A stretch of 64,000 bases of DNA, from assembly GCA_900596015.1 (NCBI GenBank), contig UVIF01000001.1:266513-330512 (forward strand). Direction: 5' to 3'. This DNA comes from Pseudomonas viridiflava (GTDB taxonomy: Bacteria > Pseudomonadota > Gammaproteobacteria > Pseudomonadales > Pseudomonadaceae). Below the pieces are notes generated by a model. That model did no database searches. It was not told where the DNA came from and saw only the letters and a program-made list of their open reading frames with translations. This document shows positions 17,009 through 25,632 of this stretch, piece after piece. How positions within the stretch are numbered: position 1 is the first letter of the stretch; every line of letters begins with the position of its first letter. The translations under genes were made by a program, and so were the position numbers.

Positions 17009-18697
17009 TTACAGCGGCTTGGCCAACACCCCTGCCGGGGGGTGGTCGGCCGCTGCGACCGGATCGACCTGATCCAGTTCGCGTGACACCGACAGGCGTT
17101 CCTCAGTGATGCGCTGGACCAGATTCAGCGCCCGTTCGGCGCTGCCCAACAACGCCAGAATGGCGCCGCGTTCGTCCCAGCCAAGCTTCTGCTCGCCCTG
17201 CAGGCAACGTTCACGCAGGGCCAGCAGGTCCTTGGCATGGGCGTTGGGCAGGTAGACCCCTTGTGGTCCCTTGCGCACTGCCGGCTCGACGATATCGAGG
17301 ATGGCGTCGATGATCTTGCGGGCGTTGGCGCTGAACACCTGACGCTCGATGCGGCGGGTGATCTGCGACAGGGTCCGGGTCAGGCTCGCACTGAAATCCT
17401 CTTCCTCGATGAGGCTGGCGAGCAGGTTGGTCTGGCGCGCAGTCAGGTCATTCTTGAACATCTGCGCGGTGTAGCCGCGGATCTCCTGGCTGAGGGTGTC
17501 CAGCGCGTGCTCATGTTCCATGGCGTTCTTCAGCGCCTGTGACTGGCCGCGCGCCGCATCCAGCAGCAAACCCATGCCTTGGCCATGGCGGGTCAGTTCC
17601 CGGCTCACTGCCGCTACACCGGTGTTCACGCTGGCCAGCGCGGCGCGGTCGAGATAGCGCGGCACGGCGTAGTCCTCTTCGTCGCTGCGGCTGGCGCCGA
17701 TGCGCGACAGCACGCGGTCGAACACCCCGATGAAGGGAAACATCAATGCCGTGTTGAAGATATTGAAGCCGATGGAATACAGCCCCACCGCCACGGGCAC
17801 CAGTGGGAAGCTTTCCTTGCCGTCGACCATTTCCGAGCGGGTGACGTCCATGCCGAACAGGCCCATGGCGCCCTGCAGGATGTCCATGGACAGGAAGAAC
17901 AGCGGAAACATCACCGCCACGCCGATGAAGTTGAAGGCAATGTGGGCATAGGCAGCACGCTTGGCATTCTTCGACAGGTTCAGCGAGGCCAGCCATGAGG
18001 TGACGGTGGTGCCCAGATCGGCGCCCAGGGAAAACGCCACGGCGGTCTGCCAGTCCAGAATGCCCGCAGCGCCCAGGCCCATAACGATGCCAATGGTCGC
18101 CGACGAGGAGTGGATCATGGCGGTGATGCCAGCGGCAGTCAGCACGCAGATGGCCAGGCCGGTGTAGCTGTCGGCCTGCAGACTGGAAATGACCGACATC
18201 ACCTCGGGCAGGCCGCGCAGCGGTTTGAGGCCGCCGGTGAGCAGGTTCAGGCCGTAGAAGATCAGCGAGAAGCCAATGATGGCCAGGGCCAGGTGACGGG
18301 TTTTCTCGCTTTTGCTGAACACATAGACCAGGGCGAACACCCCGGCGAAGATCAGCCCCAGTGGGCCCAGCGGCATGGCGATCAGGCCGTTGCCCAGGGT
18401 CGTGCCGATGTTGGCCCCCATGATCACGCTGATGGCGGGTCGCAGGCCGACCACGCCGGCATTGACCAGGCCGACCACCATGACCGTCATGGCCGTGCTC
18501 GATTGCAGCACGCCGGTGATCACCGTGCCGGCGGCCAAGCCTTTGACCGGTGTGCCGGCCAGCTTGGCGAGCCAGGCGCGCATGCGATTGGCCGCCAGGT
18601 TGTTAATGCCGTCGGACATGAACTCCAGGCCGAGCATGAAGATGCCCAGACCACCGATGACGGGGACCAGTAGGTCTTTGAAGATATCGATTTCCAT
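17009..18697 (-). CDS. Na/Pi cotransporter family protein with PhoU-like domain
   Basis: A 562-residue inner-membrane protein of the NptA/YjbB type. The membrane half (about 1-310) has two repeats, each with a glutamine-serine-serine-type signature: TGVLQSSTAMTVM (about 60-72) and MIHSSSATIGIVMG (about 195-208). The C-terminal half (about 340-540) is a soluble helical PhoU-like domain. The family moves phosphate, in YjbB outward, to limit excess phosphate. No pho genes flank it. The ATG at 18697 has an AAAGAG site. Confidence 0.88.
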   Translation of the reverse strand: MEIDIFKDLLVPVIGGLGIFMLGLEFMSDGINNLAANRMRAWLAKLAGTPVKGLAAGTVITGVLQSSTAMTVMVVGLVNAGVVGLRPAISVIMGANIGTTLGNGLIAMPLGPLGLIFAGVFALVYVFSKSEKTRHLALAIIGFSLIFYGLNLLTGGLKPLRGLPEVMSVISSLQADSYTGLAICVLTAAGITAMIHSSSATIGIVMGLGAAGILDWQTAVAFSLGADLGTTVTSWLASLNLSKNAKRAAYAHIAFNFIGVAVMFPLFFLSMDILQGAMGLFGMDVTRSEMVDGKESFPLVPVAVGLYSIGFNIFNTALMFPFIGVFDRVLSRIGASRSDEEDYAVPRYLDRAALASVNTGVAAVSRELTRHGQGMGLLLDAARGQSQALKNAMEHEHALDTLSQEIRGYTAQMFKNDLTARQTNLLASLIEEEDFSASLTRTLSQITRRIERQVFSANARKIIDAILDIVEPAVRKGPQGVYLPNAHAKDLLALRERCLQGEQKLGWDERGAILALLGSAERALNLVQRITEERLSVSRELDQVDPVAAADHPPAGVLAKPL

Positions 18698-18830
18698 GGC
18701 GGCTCTTTGCGGTAGAGGAAATGGCCGGCGCCCGGGGTGTGATGACTGAAGCTAGACATGAAATGTGACATATGGGTGACGCGCAGGCCCTGTAGGCCAT
18801 GACCGCGACCACCGGTGCATCTGGTAACCC

Positions 18831-18917
18831 GTAGGAGCGGTCATCGGCCGTGAATGGAGCGCCGCGGATCGGCTGATGCACTGCGGCGCCTGGTTCGCGG
18901 CCGATGACCGCTCCTAC
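18831..18917. repeat. REP pair, family 2, with conserved spacer
   Basis: GTAGGAGCGGTCATCGGCC at 18831 and its inverted partner ending GATGACCGCTCCTAC at 18917, separated by about 35 bp that is itself partly palindromic (GCGCCGC ... GCGGCGCC). The remainder of the gene-free stretch 18698-19040 holds this element, then the Fur site and leader of the TonB receptor gene. I see no other gene in it. Confidence 0.85.
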
Positions 18918-18998
18918 AAGCGAGCGAGCAAGCCGCAGAAAGGAAATGGTTTTTTTGGTACGCATGCGCCATGTGTAGGAATTTTCTGAGACAATAGT

Positions 18999-19017
18999 GC
19001 TAACGATTCGCATTAAC
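18999..19017 (+). promoter_or_regulatory. Fur box upstream of TonB receptor
   Basis: GCTAACGATTCGCATTAAC; its reverse complement matches the 19-bp Fur consensus GATAATGATAATCATTATC at 14 of 19 positions by my count. It lies 24 bp upstream of the receptor ATG, so iron-replete Fur would block the promoter. Confidence 0.75.
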
Positions 19018-19040
19018 CTTGTCTGGCCAGGAAGCTTTAC

Positions 19041-21221
19041 ATGTCGCGCCCTACCCCGCTGCAACGCCCCCACGCTCCGCGCAATCTGCTGGCCATGGCC
19101 ATCTGCATGGCCACGATGGCCCCGGCAATGGCCGCCGACGGCACCCAGACCCAACCACAGACGGCCCCGGGCGTCATCGAATTGGGTGCCAGCCAGATCA
19201 CCTCGGATTCGTTCCAGCTGGGCAGCTACACCGAAGGCTCGCAGTCCTACACCACCGGCGCCATGGCAACCGCCACCAAGCTGCCGCTGAGCCTGCGCGA
19301 AACGCCGCAATCGGTGACCGTGATCACCCGTCAGCGCATGGATGACCAGGCCATGACCAGCATCAACGATGCGGTGCGCGCCACCCCGGGACTGTTCCTC
19401 AACTATGCCAACGGCCCCGGCCGCCAGGCCTATTCGGCACGCGGCTTCGATATCGACAACCTGATGTACGACGGCATACCCAGCGGCTATTCGGGCGTCA
19501 CCATCGGTGCCCAGCCCAACCTGGCCATGTTCGATCGGGTCGAGGTCGTGCGCGGTGCCACGGGCCTGGTCACCGGTGCCGGCAACCCCTCGGCGGCGAT
19601 CAACCTGGTGCGCAAACGGCCATTGGCCGAGCAGAAGGTGACCCTGACCGGCGCTGCCGGCAGCCACGACGACTACCGTGGCGAGATCGACGCGTCCAGC
19701 CCGCTCAACGAGGCCGGCACGCTGCGGGGCCGAGTGGTGGGTTCGTACCGAGACGCGAACAGTTTCATCGACGGCGTCGAAGAGGACCACGGCCTGTTCT
19801 ACGCCGTCACCGAAGCGGACCTGGGCGATGACACTCTGCTGACCCTCGGTTTTTCCCATCAGAAGGACAAGACCAACTACTTCTGGGGCTCCTCGATGAT
19901 CGGCCAGGACGGCCATCATCTGGACCTGCCGCGTTCCTACAATCCGGGCACCGATTGGGAAAACAAGGACCAGGAAATCAATACCGTGTTCGCCGAACTG
20001 CGCCAGCGCCTGGCCAACGACTGGAACCTGCAGGTCAACGCCAACTACGCCGAACAGAACGGCTTGTTCTCCGGCTCGTATCAATCGCGCTGGGTCAACA
20101 ACACGCTGGCGCGTACCGTGTACCAGTCCGCTCACGACGAAAACCAGGCCGGCCTCGATGCCTTTGCCAGTGGCCCTTTCCAGGCGTTCGGACGGACCCA
20201 CGAACTGGTCGTGGGGGCCAGCAAGCGCATCTACGACATGACCACCCACAACTACGACCCCTACGACACCAACTGGCCGATCGACGCCGGCAAACCCAAC
20301 TTCACCCACACCGACAACGGCCGCGAGGTCACTACTCAGGACGGTGTGTACCTGACCACACGGTTGAGCCTTGCCGACCCACTGAAGCTGATTCTGGGTG
20401 GTCGGGTGGATTGGTACGACTATGACAATCGCGACGGCGAAGGCGACTACAAGGTGACTCGCAACGTCACCCGCTACGCCGGCCTGATCTACACGCTGGA
20501 CGACCACCACTCGGTGTATGCCAGCTACAGCGATATCTTCACCCCGCAGAGCGCGCAGGACACCAGCGGCACGCCGGTCAAGCCGATCGTGGGCAAGAAC
20601 TACGAGATCGGCATCAAAGGTGAGTACTTCGACGGCGCGCTGAACGCCAGCCTCGCGCTGTTCCGGGTCGACCAGGAAAACCGTGCGGTGCAGATCTTCG
20701 TCGAAAACTGCCCGCAGCTCAGCTGCTATGAAGCCTCTGGCGAGGTGCGCAGCCAGGGTATCGACTTCGAGCTGCAAGGGGCGCTGACCGACAACTGGCA
20801 GGTGGGCGGTGGCTACACCTACGCGCGGGTACACACGCTCAAGGACAACGCGAACCCGGCGAACGAAAACCAGCGCTTCGACACCGACATTCCCGAGCAT
20901 CTGTTCAAGGTCACCACCAGCTACCGTTTCCAGGGCCCGTTGGAAAAACTGCGCGTGGGTGGCACCTTCTCCTGGCAGAGCCGCCTGTACAACGACATCG
21001 ACCTGGCCGACGGCAGCCGCTACCGCCTGGAACAAGGTGGCTATGCCGTCACCGATCTGATGGCCGGCTATCAGGTCAACCGCAACCTGGACCTGCAGGT
21101 GAATGCCAACAACGTGTTCGACCGCAAGTACTACAATGCCATCGCCAACTCGGCCAGCTATGGCGGCGACAGCTACGGCAATCCACGCAACCTGATGCTG
21201 ACGGCCAAGTACAGCTTCTGA
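19041..21221 (+). CDS. TonB-dependent siderophore receptor
   Basis: A 726-residue outer-membrane ferric-siderophore receptor. A signal peptide ends near AMAADG (about residue 32). The plug domain (about 77-190) shows LRETPQSVTVITRQRMDDQ and the motif VEVVRGATGLVTGAGNPSA; the barrel follows and ends in the canonical C-terminal phenylalanine (LTAKYSF). There is no N-terminal STN signalling domain, so it should not act through a dedicated FecIR-like sigma/anti-sigma pair, and none is nearby. A Fur box lies just upstream and AGGAAG serves as ribosome site. The siderophore is unknown; a hydroxamate xenosiderophore is one possibility. Confidence 0.93.
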   Translation: MSRPTPLQRPHAPRNLLAMAICMATMAPAMAADGTQTQPQTAPGVIELGASQITSDSFQLGSYTEGSQSYTTGAMATATKLPLSLRETPQSVTVITRQRMDDQAMTSINDAVRATPGLFLNYANGPGRQAYSARGFDIDNLMYDGIPSGYSGVTIGAQPNLAMFDRVEVVRGATGLVTGAGNPSAAINLVRKRPLAEQKVTLTGAAGSHDDYRGEIDASSPLNEAGTLRGRVVGSYRDANSFIDGVEEDHGLFYAVTEADLGDDTLLTLGFSHQKDKTNYFWGSSMIGQDGHHLDLPRSYNPGTDWENKDQEINTVFAELRQRLANDWNLQVNANYAEQNGLFSGSYQSRWVNNTLARTVYQSAHDENQAGLDAFASGPFQAFGRTHELVVGASKRIYDMTTHNYDPYDTNWPIDAGKPNFTHTDNGREVTTQDGVYLTTRLSLADPLKLILGGRVDWYDYDNRDGEGDYKVTRNVTRYAGLIYTLDDHHSVYASYSDIFTPQSAQDTSGTPVKPIVGKNYEIGIKGEYFDGALNASLALFRVDQENRAVQIFVENCPQLSCYEASGEVRSQGIDFELQGALTDNWQVGGGYTYARVHTLKDNANPANENQRFDTDIPEHLFKVTTSYRFQGPLEKLRVGGTFSWQSRLYNDIDLADGSRYRLEQGGYAVTDLMAGYQVNRNLDLQVNANNVFDRKYYNAIANSASYGGDSYGNPRNLMLTAKYSF

Positions 21222-21289
21222 TCGGGCGCGGCGAGCGGGCCGATGAGCCGTACTGGTATCATCGACCCACTTTCCGCCTGGACCACGCC

Positions 21290-21451
21290 ATGAATCGCCG
21301 CAAGAAAATCAAACAGCTGTTGCAAGCACATGCCAAGAAGGCCAGCGCCAAGCTGGCGCCGCAGAGCAAGGACCGTTACATCAGCAAGGCGGACCGGGCG
21401 AAGCTGGCGCTCGAGGCCGACAGCGCAAGTCCTGCTGTCGATCAGGCCTGA
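21290..21451 (+). CDS. DUF2986 family small basic protein
   Basis: A 53-residue, strongly basic protein that begins MNRRKKIKQLLQAHAKKASA and contains KDRYISKADRAKLAL, the pattern of the DUF2986 family. It is easily missed because of its size. The ATG at 21290 follows the TonB receptor gene by 68 bp; the Shine-Dalgarno is weak. Function is unknown; the charge suggests nucleic-acid or ribosome contact (inference). A possible stem-loop (arms 21448-21455 and 21467-21474) covers its stop codon and that of the facing NUDIX gene. Confidence 0.8.
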   Translation: MNRRKKIKQLLQAHAKKASAKLAPQSKDRYISKADRAKLALEADSASPAVDQA

Positions 21452-21470
21452 AGCGGATCGGGTCTGCGCT

Positions 21471-21866
21471 TCAGAGGTAATGCAGCGGCAAAATCTGGTC
21501 ACCTGTCAGCGGGGCCAGTTCGAGCTTGGACACCGTTGTGGCATCGACCCACAGCGCTTCTTCGATTTCCGCAGCAGGGCTGACCTGGGCCTTGATGCGT
21601 ACTTGAAAGAGCTCGCATTGCACTTCATGGCCGGGCTCATTGGCGGCCACGGCCGTGTAGGTACCCAGAAACCTGGCTTCGGCGGGATCAACCGCGATGC
21701 CCAACTCCTCCTCCAACTCACGAACCAGCGCCTGGGCAGGCTGCTCGCCCGACTCGATCTTGCCGCCTGGCTGCATGAAGGCGCGGGTGCCGCGCTTGCG
21801 CACCAGTAAGGTTTGCCCTTGCTCGTTGAGCAGCAGTGCGGCAGCGATATGGATGGTGGCGGCCAT
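21471..21866 (-). CDS. NUDIX hydrolase
   Basis: A 131-residue cytoplasmic NUDIX enzyme that cleaves nucleoside-diphosphate-linked substrates. The Nudix box is complete: GGKIESGEQPAQ followed by LVRELEEELGI (about residues 35-57), with the REXXEE metal-binding residues intact. The ATG at 21866 has a CAGGAG site; the longer open frame to 22133 is a shadow of the divergent gene. It resembles the MutT-like group of DNA mismatch/8-oxo-dGTP-type proteins, but the substrate is not predictable. Confidence 0.92.
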   Translation of the reverse strand: MAATIHIAAALLLNEQGQTLLVRKRGTRAFMQPGGKIESGEQPAQALVRELEEELGIAVDPAEARFLGTYTAVAANEPGHEVQCELFQVRIKAQVSPAAEIEEALWVDATTVSKLELAPLTGDQILPLHYL

Positions 21867-21991
21867 GGCGTGTCTCCTGAAAAAAGGTGGGCACCATGGC
21901 ACGCCGTGCATGAGCTGGCAATTGGCACTGGAGAACGTTTGAGGGTGGTTCTCGGTCCTATCGGTACGATCTTCTGGCAGGGCGGTGGACC

Positions 21992-22762
21992 ATGGCGTTG
22001 ATACCCGATCTATCCGGCAGTGCGTCTGCGCTGATCTGTGGCGCCAGCCAGGGCATCGGCCTGGCGTTGTGCGAGCAGTTGTTGCAGCGTGAGGATGTCG
22101 CCCAGGTGTTTGCGGTTTCCCGGCAGGCCACAACCAGCGCCGAGCTGGCGGCTTTGGCTGAGCGCCATGGGCCTCGTCTGGTCAGCCTCGATTGCGATGC
22201 GCGCGATGAACAGGCGCTGCAGCGGCTCGCCGATGCGGTGGCGGCCGATTGCGCTCATTTGCACCTGGTGATCAGCACGTTGGGCATTCTGCATCAGGAC
22301 GGCGCGCGGCCGGAAAAAGGGCTGGCGCAACTGGATCTGAGCAGCCTGCAGGCCAGCTTCGCCACCAATGCGTTTGCGCCGGTGCTGCTGCTCAAGCATC
22401 TGCTGCCGTTGTTGCGCAGACAGCCGGCCACCTTCGCGGCGCTGTCGGCCCGCGTCGGTTCGATCGGCGACAACCGTCTGGGTGGCTGGTACAGCTATCG
22501 CGCCAGCAAGGCGGCGCTCAACCAGCTGCTGCGCACCGCCAGCATCGAGCTCAAGCGTTTGAACCCCGCCGCCACGGTCCTGGCCTTGCACCCGGGCACC
22601 ACCGACACCCGCTTGTCCCAGCCCTTTCAAGCCAACGTGCCGGCCGGCAAATTGTTCGACCCCGATTTCGCCGCGCGCTGCCTGCTCGAATTGATCGGCC
22701 AGCACGGGCCAACCCAGACCGGCAGCTTCTGGGCCTGGGATGGGCGGGCGATCGATTGGTAA
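21992..22762 (+). CDS. SDR family oxidoreductase
   Basis: A 256-residue short-chain dehydrogenase/reductase. The nucleotide-binding motif is GASQGIG (about 17-23) and the catalytic site is YSYRASKAA with YxxxK, preceded by SARVGSIGDNRLGGW with the serine. The form resembles CsgA-like / C-factor SDRs. The start at 21992 has a GGTGG-type site and lies divergent from the NUDIX gene. The substrate is unknown. Confidence 0.9.
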   Translation: MALIPDLSGSASALICGASQGIGLALCEQLLQREDVAQVFAVSRQATTSAELAALAERHGPRLVSLDCDARDEQALQRLADAVAADCAHLHLVISTLGILHQDGARPEKGLAQLDLSSLQASFATNAFAPVLLLKHLLPLLRRQPATFAALSARVGSIGDNRLGGWYSYRASKAALNQLLRTASIELKRLNPAATVLALHPGTTDTRLSQPFQANVPAGKLFDPDFAARCLLELIGQHGPTQTGSFWAWDGRAIDW

Positions 22763-22783
22763 AAACGTGCTGTATGCGTAGGG

Positions 22784-23482
22784 TTAGCGGGGATTCAGGG
22801 ATTCGATCCAGTCGATGTGTTCGGCCAGCTCCATGCGTTTGCCGTCGAGCCCGGTCTGCCGGGCGTGGGCCAGGCGTTCGAGGGTGCGGCGCTTGAGGTG
22901 CAGCAGGCGCTGCCACTTGGCCAGGAACGCCGGCGTGCGCTGCTGCAGTTGCACGGGCCCGAAAAACAGTTCCTGTGGACTGTACGTGACCGACTCGCCA
23001 GGGTCGGCGACGATGATCTCGTAGTCGAAGCGGTTTTCCCGCAACACCTCTTCATGGCGGATGCCATAGCCATTGTCCATCAACCACTGCCGCAGGTGGC
23101 GTTCACCGCCATTGGGCTGCAGGATCAATCGCTCGCGAATGCTCAAACGCGCCTTGCCCGCCTGCAGAATGTCGCGAATGGTTTCGCCGCCCATTCCGCA
23201 GAGGGTCACGGCCGTGATCCGGTCGCTCGCCTCGATTGCCGCCAGGCCGTCGGCCTGACGCACGCTGATGCAATGCGCCAGGCCGTTCTCGTCAACGCTG
23301 CGCCGGGCCGCCAGAAACGGTGTCCGGGCGACCTCCCCGACCACCGCCCGAGAGACCATGCCGCGCAACACCAAAGCCACCGGCAGGTAGGCATGATCCG
23401 AACCGATGTCAGCCAGATGCGCGCCGGCGGGGACCTGGGCGGCGACCTGCTCCAGGCGGTGAGACAAGCTCTGCGGGTTCAC
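22784..23482 (-). CDS. trmK: tRNA (adenine(22)-N(1))-methyltransferase TrmK family
   Basis: A 232-residue SAM-dependent methyltransferase of the TrmK (COG2384) family, which in Bacillus makes m1A22 in tRNA. Motif I is LADIGSDHAYLPVAL (about 23-37) and the substrate loop is CGMGGETIRDIL (about 94-105); the C-terminal half is a helical, basic domain that would contact tRNA. The ATG at 23482 is the family start (MNPQSLSHRLEQV). It shares the strand with the esterase gene 84 bp upstream. TrmK activity in Gram-negative homologues is inferred from family membership. Confidence 0.85.
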   Translation of the reverse strand: MNPQSLSHRLEQVAAQVPAGAHLADIGSDHAYLPVALVLRGMVSRAVVGEVARTPFLAARRSVDENGLAHCISVRQADGLAAIEASDRITAVTLCGMGGETIRDILQAGKARLSIRERLILQPNGGERHLRQWLMDNGYGIRHEEVLRENRFDYEIIVADPGESVTYSPQELFFGPVQLQQRTPAFLAKWQRLLHLKRRTLERLAHARQTGLDGKRMELAEHIDWIESLNPR

Positions 23483-23566
23483 GAGGCAACGATTCTCCGG
23501 GTTGACCGCGCGCCGTTCAGGCCCGCAGGGGCGGGCATTCTGGCGAGCACGCCAGCGTATTTCAAC

Positions 23567-24559
23567 TCATCCGGGAGGATCTTGGGCAGCGCGTGCCGCC
23601 AGCAGGCTGACGATCCATTCGTGGCTGTACGTCAGCGCTCGCGCGGCCATGGGCGTGGGGAAGTGGATGAAACCATGGGGCGAGGCCGGCAACAGGCGCA
23701 GATCCACGGCGGCCTCCCTGCCCCAGCGCTCGGCCATCAGCAGAGTATCGTCGCGCAGTGGGTCCAGTTCCCCCACGAACATCAGCGCTGGCGGCATTCC
23801 GTCCAGGTCGCCATACAGCGGCGACAGCGACGGTTGCCGCCGCTGCTCGTCGGCCAGGTCTGGAGTCAGGCGGCGGAATGCCTGGACCATGCCCGGCCCG
23901 TCCAGTACCAAAGTGTCGGGACCGGCCTGGCGCACGCTGGGCGTGCCGGTCAGGTCGAACACCCCGTAATACAGCAGCGCCCCGCACACGCGTTGCAGCA
24001 ACGCCGGCCACCGCTTGAGCTGCAACAATGTGGCCGCTGCCAGGTGACCACCGGCAGACTCACCGACCATGATCACCGGCAGATCCTCGAACTCGGGGAA
24101 GCCGCCACCCAGCACGCAGCGAGTAGCCGCCAGACAGTCGTCGAGCAGGCCCTGCAGCGGGGTCGACACGGCCAGCCGGTAGTCCACCGATATCACCGCC
24201 ACGTCGCAGGCCTGCACCAGGGCGATGTTCACGTCATCGTTCATCTGCGCGTTGCCGATCACCCAGCCGCCGCCATGGAAGTCCAGCACCAAGCCCTTGG
24301 CCGGCCCCTGCGGCCGGATGATGCGCACGCTCACCGGCGCGGCATCGGCGCTGACCAGCACACGGGTCTCGATGGCCAGGCCATGCCTGACAGGCTTGAG
24401 TGCCTTGCCCAGCTGGCCGGCACGCAGCAGGGTCTGGATCAGCATCGGCGTGACGCGGTTGCGGATGCGGAACCGCGGCAGGCGCTCGAGGGTCTTGTTG
24501 AAGCGCTGTGCCTGCGCGATCTGCGCTGCATCGAACGACCAGCTTTGCTTGGTCTCCAC
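23567..24559 (-). CDS. Alpha/beta hydrolase, hormone-sensitive lipase family
   Basis: A 330-residue esterase of the HSL (family IV) group. The oxyanion-hole motif HGGGW (about 102-106), the nucleophile motif GESAGG (about 173-178), the acid in DPLRDD and the histidine in SPHGFIHF are all present. I chose the GTG at 24559 (METKQSWSF) because GAGGA sits 8 bp upstream; the open frame to 24643 would add 28 residues without a good ribosome site. It probably hydrolyses short acyl esters. It is divergent from the binding-protein gene. Confidence 0.85.
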   Translation of the reverse strand: METKQSWSFDAAQIAQAQRFNKTLERLPRFRIRNRVTPMLIQTLLRAGQLGKALKPVRHGLAIETRVLVSADAAPVSVRIIRPQGPAKGLVLDFHGGGWVIGNAQMNDDVNIALVQACDVAVISVDYRLAVSTPLQGLLDDCLAATRCVLGGGFPEFEDLPVIMVGESAGGHLAAATLLQLKRWPALLQRVCGALLYYGVFDLTGTPSVRQAGPDTLVLDGPGMVQAFRRLTPDLADEQRRQPSLSPLYGDLDGMPPALMFVGELDPLRDDTLLMAERWGREAAVDLRLLPASPHGFIHFPTPMAARALTYSHEWIVSLLAARAAQDPPG

Positions 24560-24699
24560 CTGGAGTGTCCTCAGTGCGTAGGTATGTATCGGATATGGAG
24601 CGGCTGGGGTCGACGCGGTTCCCACGCGAGCAGGTAGCGCCATTAGCGACTATGCTGGCCGTCCTGGAGCCTGCCATTGAAAGTCATCGGATCGTTGCC

Positions 24700-25467
24700 A
24701 TGGGTCATCTGAGCCGCACTTGCGGATTGCTGTTGAAGTCTGTCTGCGGTCTGCTGCTGTGCAGCGCCCTCCTCCCGGCTGCCTGGGCCGCACACCCGCG
24801 CACCTTCGATCTGTACATGCCCGAGGCGCCGCCGTTGAGCATGGCGGGCGACGCGGGCCAGCAAGGCATCGTCGCTGACGCCGCCCGGCAGGCCATGACG
24901 CTGGCGGGTTATCACATGAATATCAATGTGCTGCCCTGGCTTCGCGCGCAACGGACTGTGCAGCACGGGCAGGACATGCTTATCGTGCCGCTGTCGCGGA
25001 CTCCCGACAGGGAAACCAGCTACACCTGGATCGCTCCGATCATGAGCATGGACCGGGCGTTCTTCACCCTCGACAAGCGCGTCGACAGCTTTGCCCAGGC
25101 ACGCCGGACCTATCGACGGATCGCCGTGGGCATGGGCAGCGCGCAGGAGCGCAAGCTGTACGACGAGGGGTTCGATGCGTCGCAGATCTACCCATTGCGC
25201 ATCGGTGAGAACCCGGCGCAGATGCTATTGCTGGGGCGTGTCGATGCCTGGTTCAACGGGGTGCCCGAATCGCGGTACATCTGGCGCCAGGTTTCCGAGC
25301 AGCCGCTGCTGATGAGCCCGGTGTTGATGACCACGGACCTGTATTTGGCGTGTTCGAAGACGTGCTCGCCGCGCGTGGTGAGCAATTTGCGCAAAGCGGT
25401 GGAGACGCTGCACCGCAACGGCTCCATCCAGCGTCTGCTGGATCATTACCTGCCTGCCGCGCCTTGA
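24700..25467 (+). CDS. Periplasmic solute-binding protein, SBP_bac_3 type
   Basis: A 255-residue secreted protein. The signal peptide (about 1-31) ends at AAWAAHP; the mature part has the two-lobe fold of family 3 amino-acid-type binding proteins (for example DMLIVPLSRTPDRETSYTWIAP and GRVDAWFNGVPESRYIW). No ABC permease or ATPase genes are adjacent, so it is an orphan; in Pseudomonas such proteins are often stand-alone and of unknown role. The ATG at 24700 is placed directly before the signal peptide but lacks a strong ribosome site. Confidence 0.8.
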   Translation: MGHLSRTCGLLLKSVCGLLLCSALLPAAWAAHPRTFDLYMPEAPPLSMAGDAGQQGIVADAARQAMTLAGYHMNINVLPWLRAQRTVQHGQDMLIVPLSRTPDRETSYTWIAPIMSMDRAFFTLDKRVDSFAQARRTYRRIAVGMGSAQERKLYDEGFDASQIYPLRIGENPAQMLLLGRVDAWFNGVPESRYIWRQVSEQPLLMSPVLMTTDLYLACSKTCSPRVVSNLRKAVETLHRNGSIQRLLDHYLPAAP

Positions 25468-25488
25468 AGGCGGTGTTGCCCTTTTTCC

Positions 25489-25618
25489 GCAGGAGCGGCC
25501 CGTGGCCGCGAAAAGGGCGGCGCGGTGGATCAGTCAGCTTGCGGCGCGTTCTTCGCAGCCGATGACCGCTCCTACGGGGGGCTGAATTTTCCGTAGGAGC
25601 GGTCCGTGGCCGCGAAGA
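25489..25618. repeat. REP cluster, family 2 (three copies)
   Basis: Forward copy at about 25490-25515 (AGGAGCGGCCCGTGGCCGCG), inverted copy ending GATGACCGCTCCTAC at 25575, and a second forward copy at 25591-25617. The cluster fills the space between the convergent binding-protein and OsmC-YcaO genes. Confidence 0.8.
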
Positions 25619-25632
25619 GGGCAGCGCGTTGA

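Noticed and set aside
18603..21035. 810-codon minus-strand open frame opposite the TonB receptor
   Set aside because: Antisense shadow; the receptor has signal peptide, plug, barrel, terminal Phe and a Fur box.
23521..23536. GC-rich hairpin between esterase and trmK as a terminator
   Set aside because: Only 6 bp with no U-tract; too weak to call.
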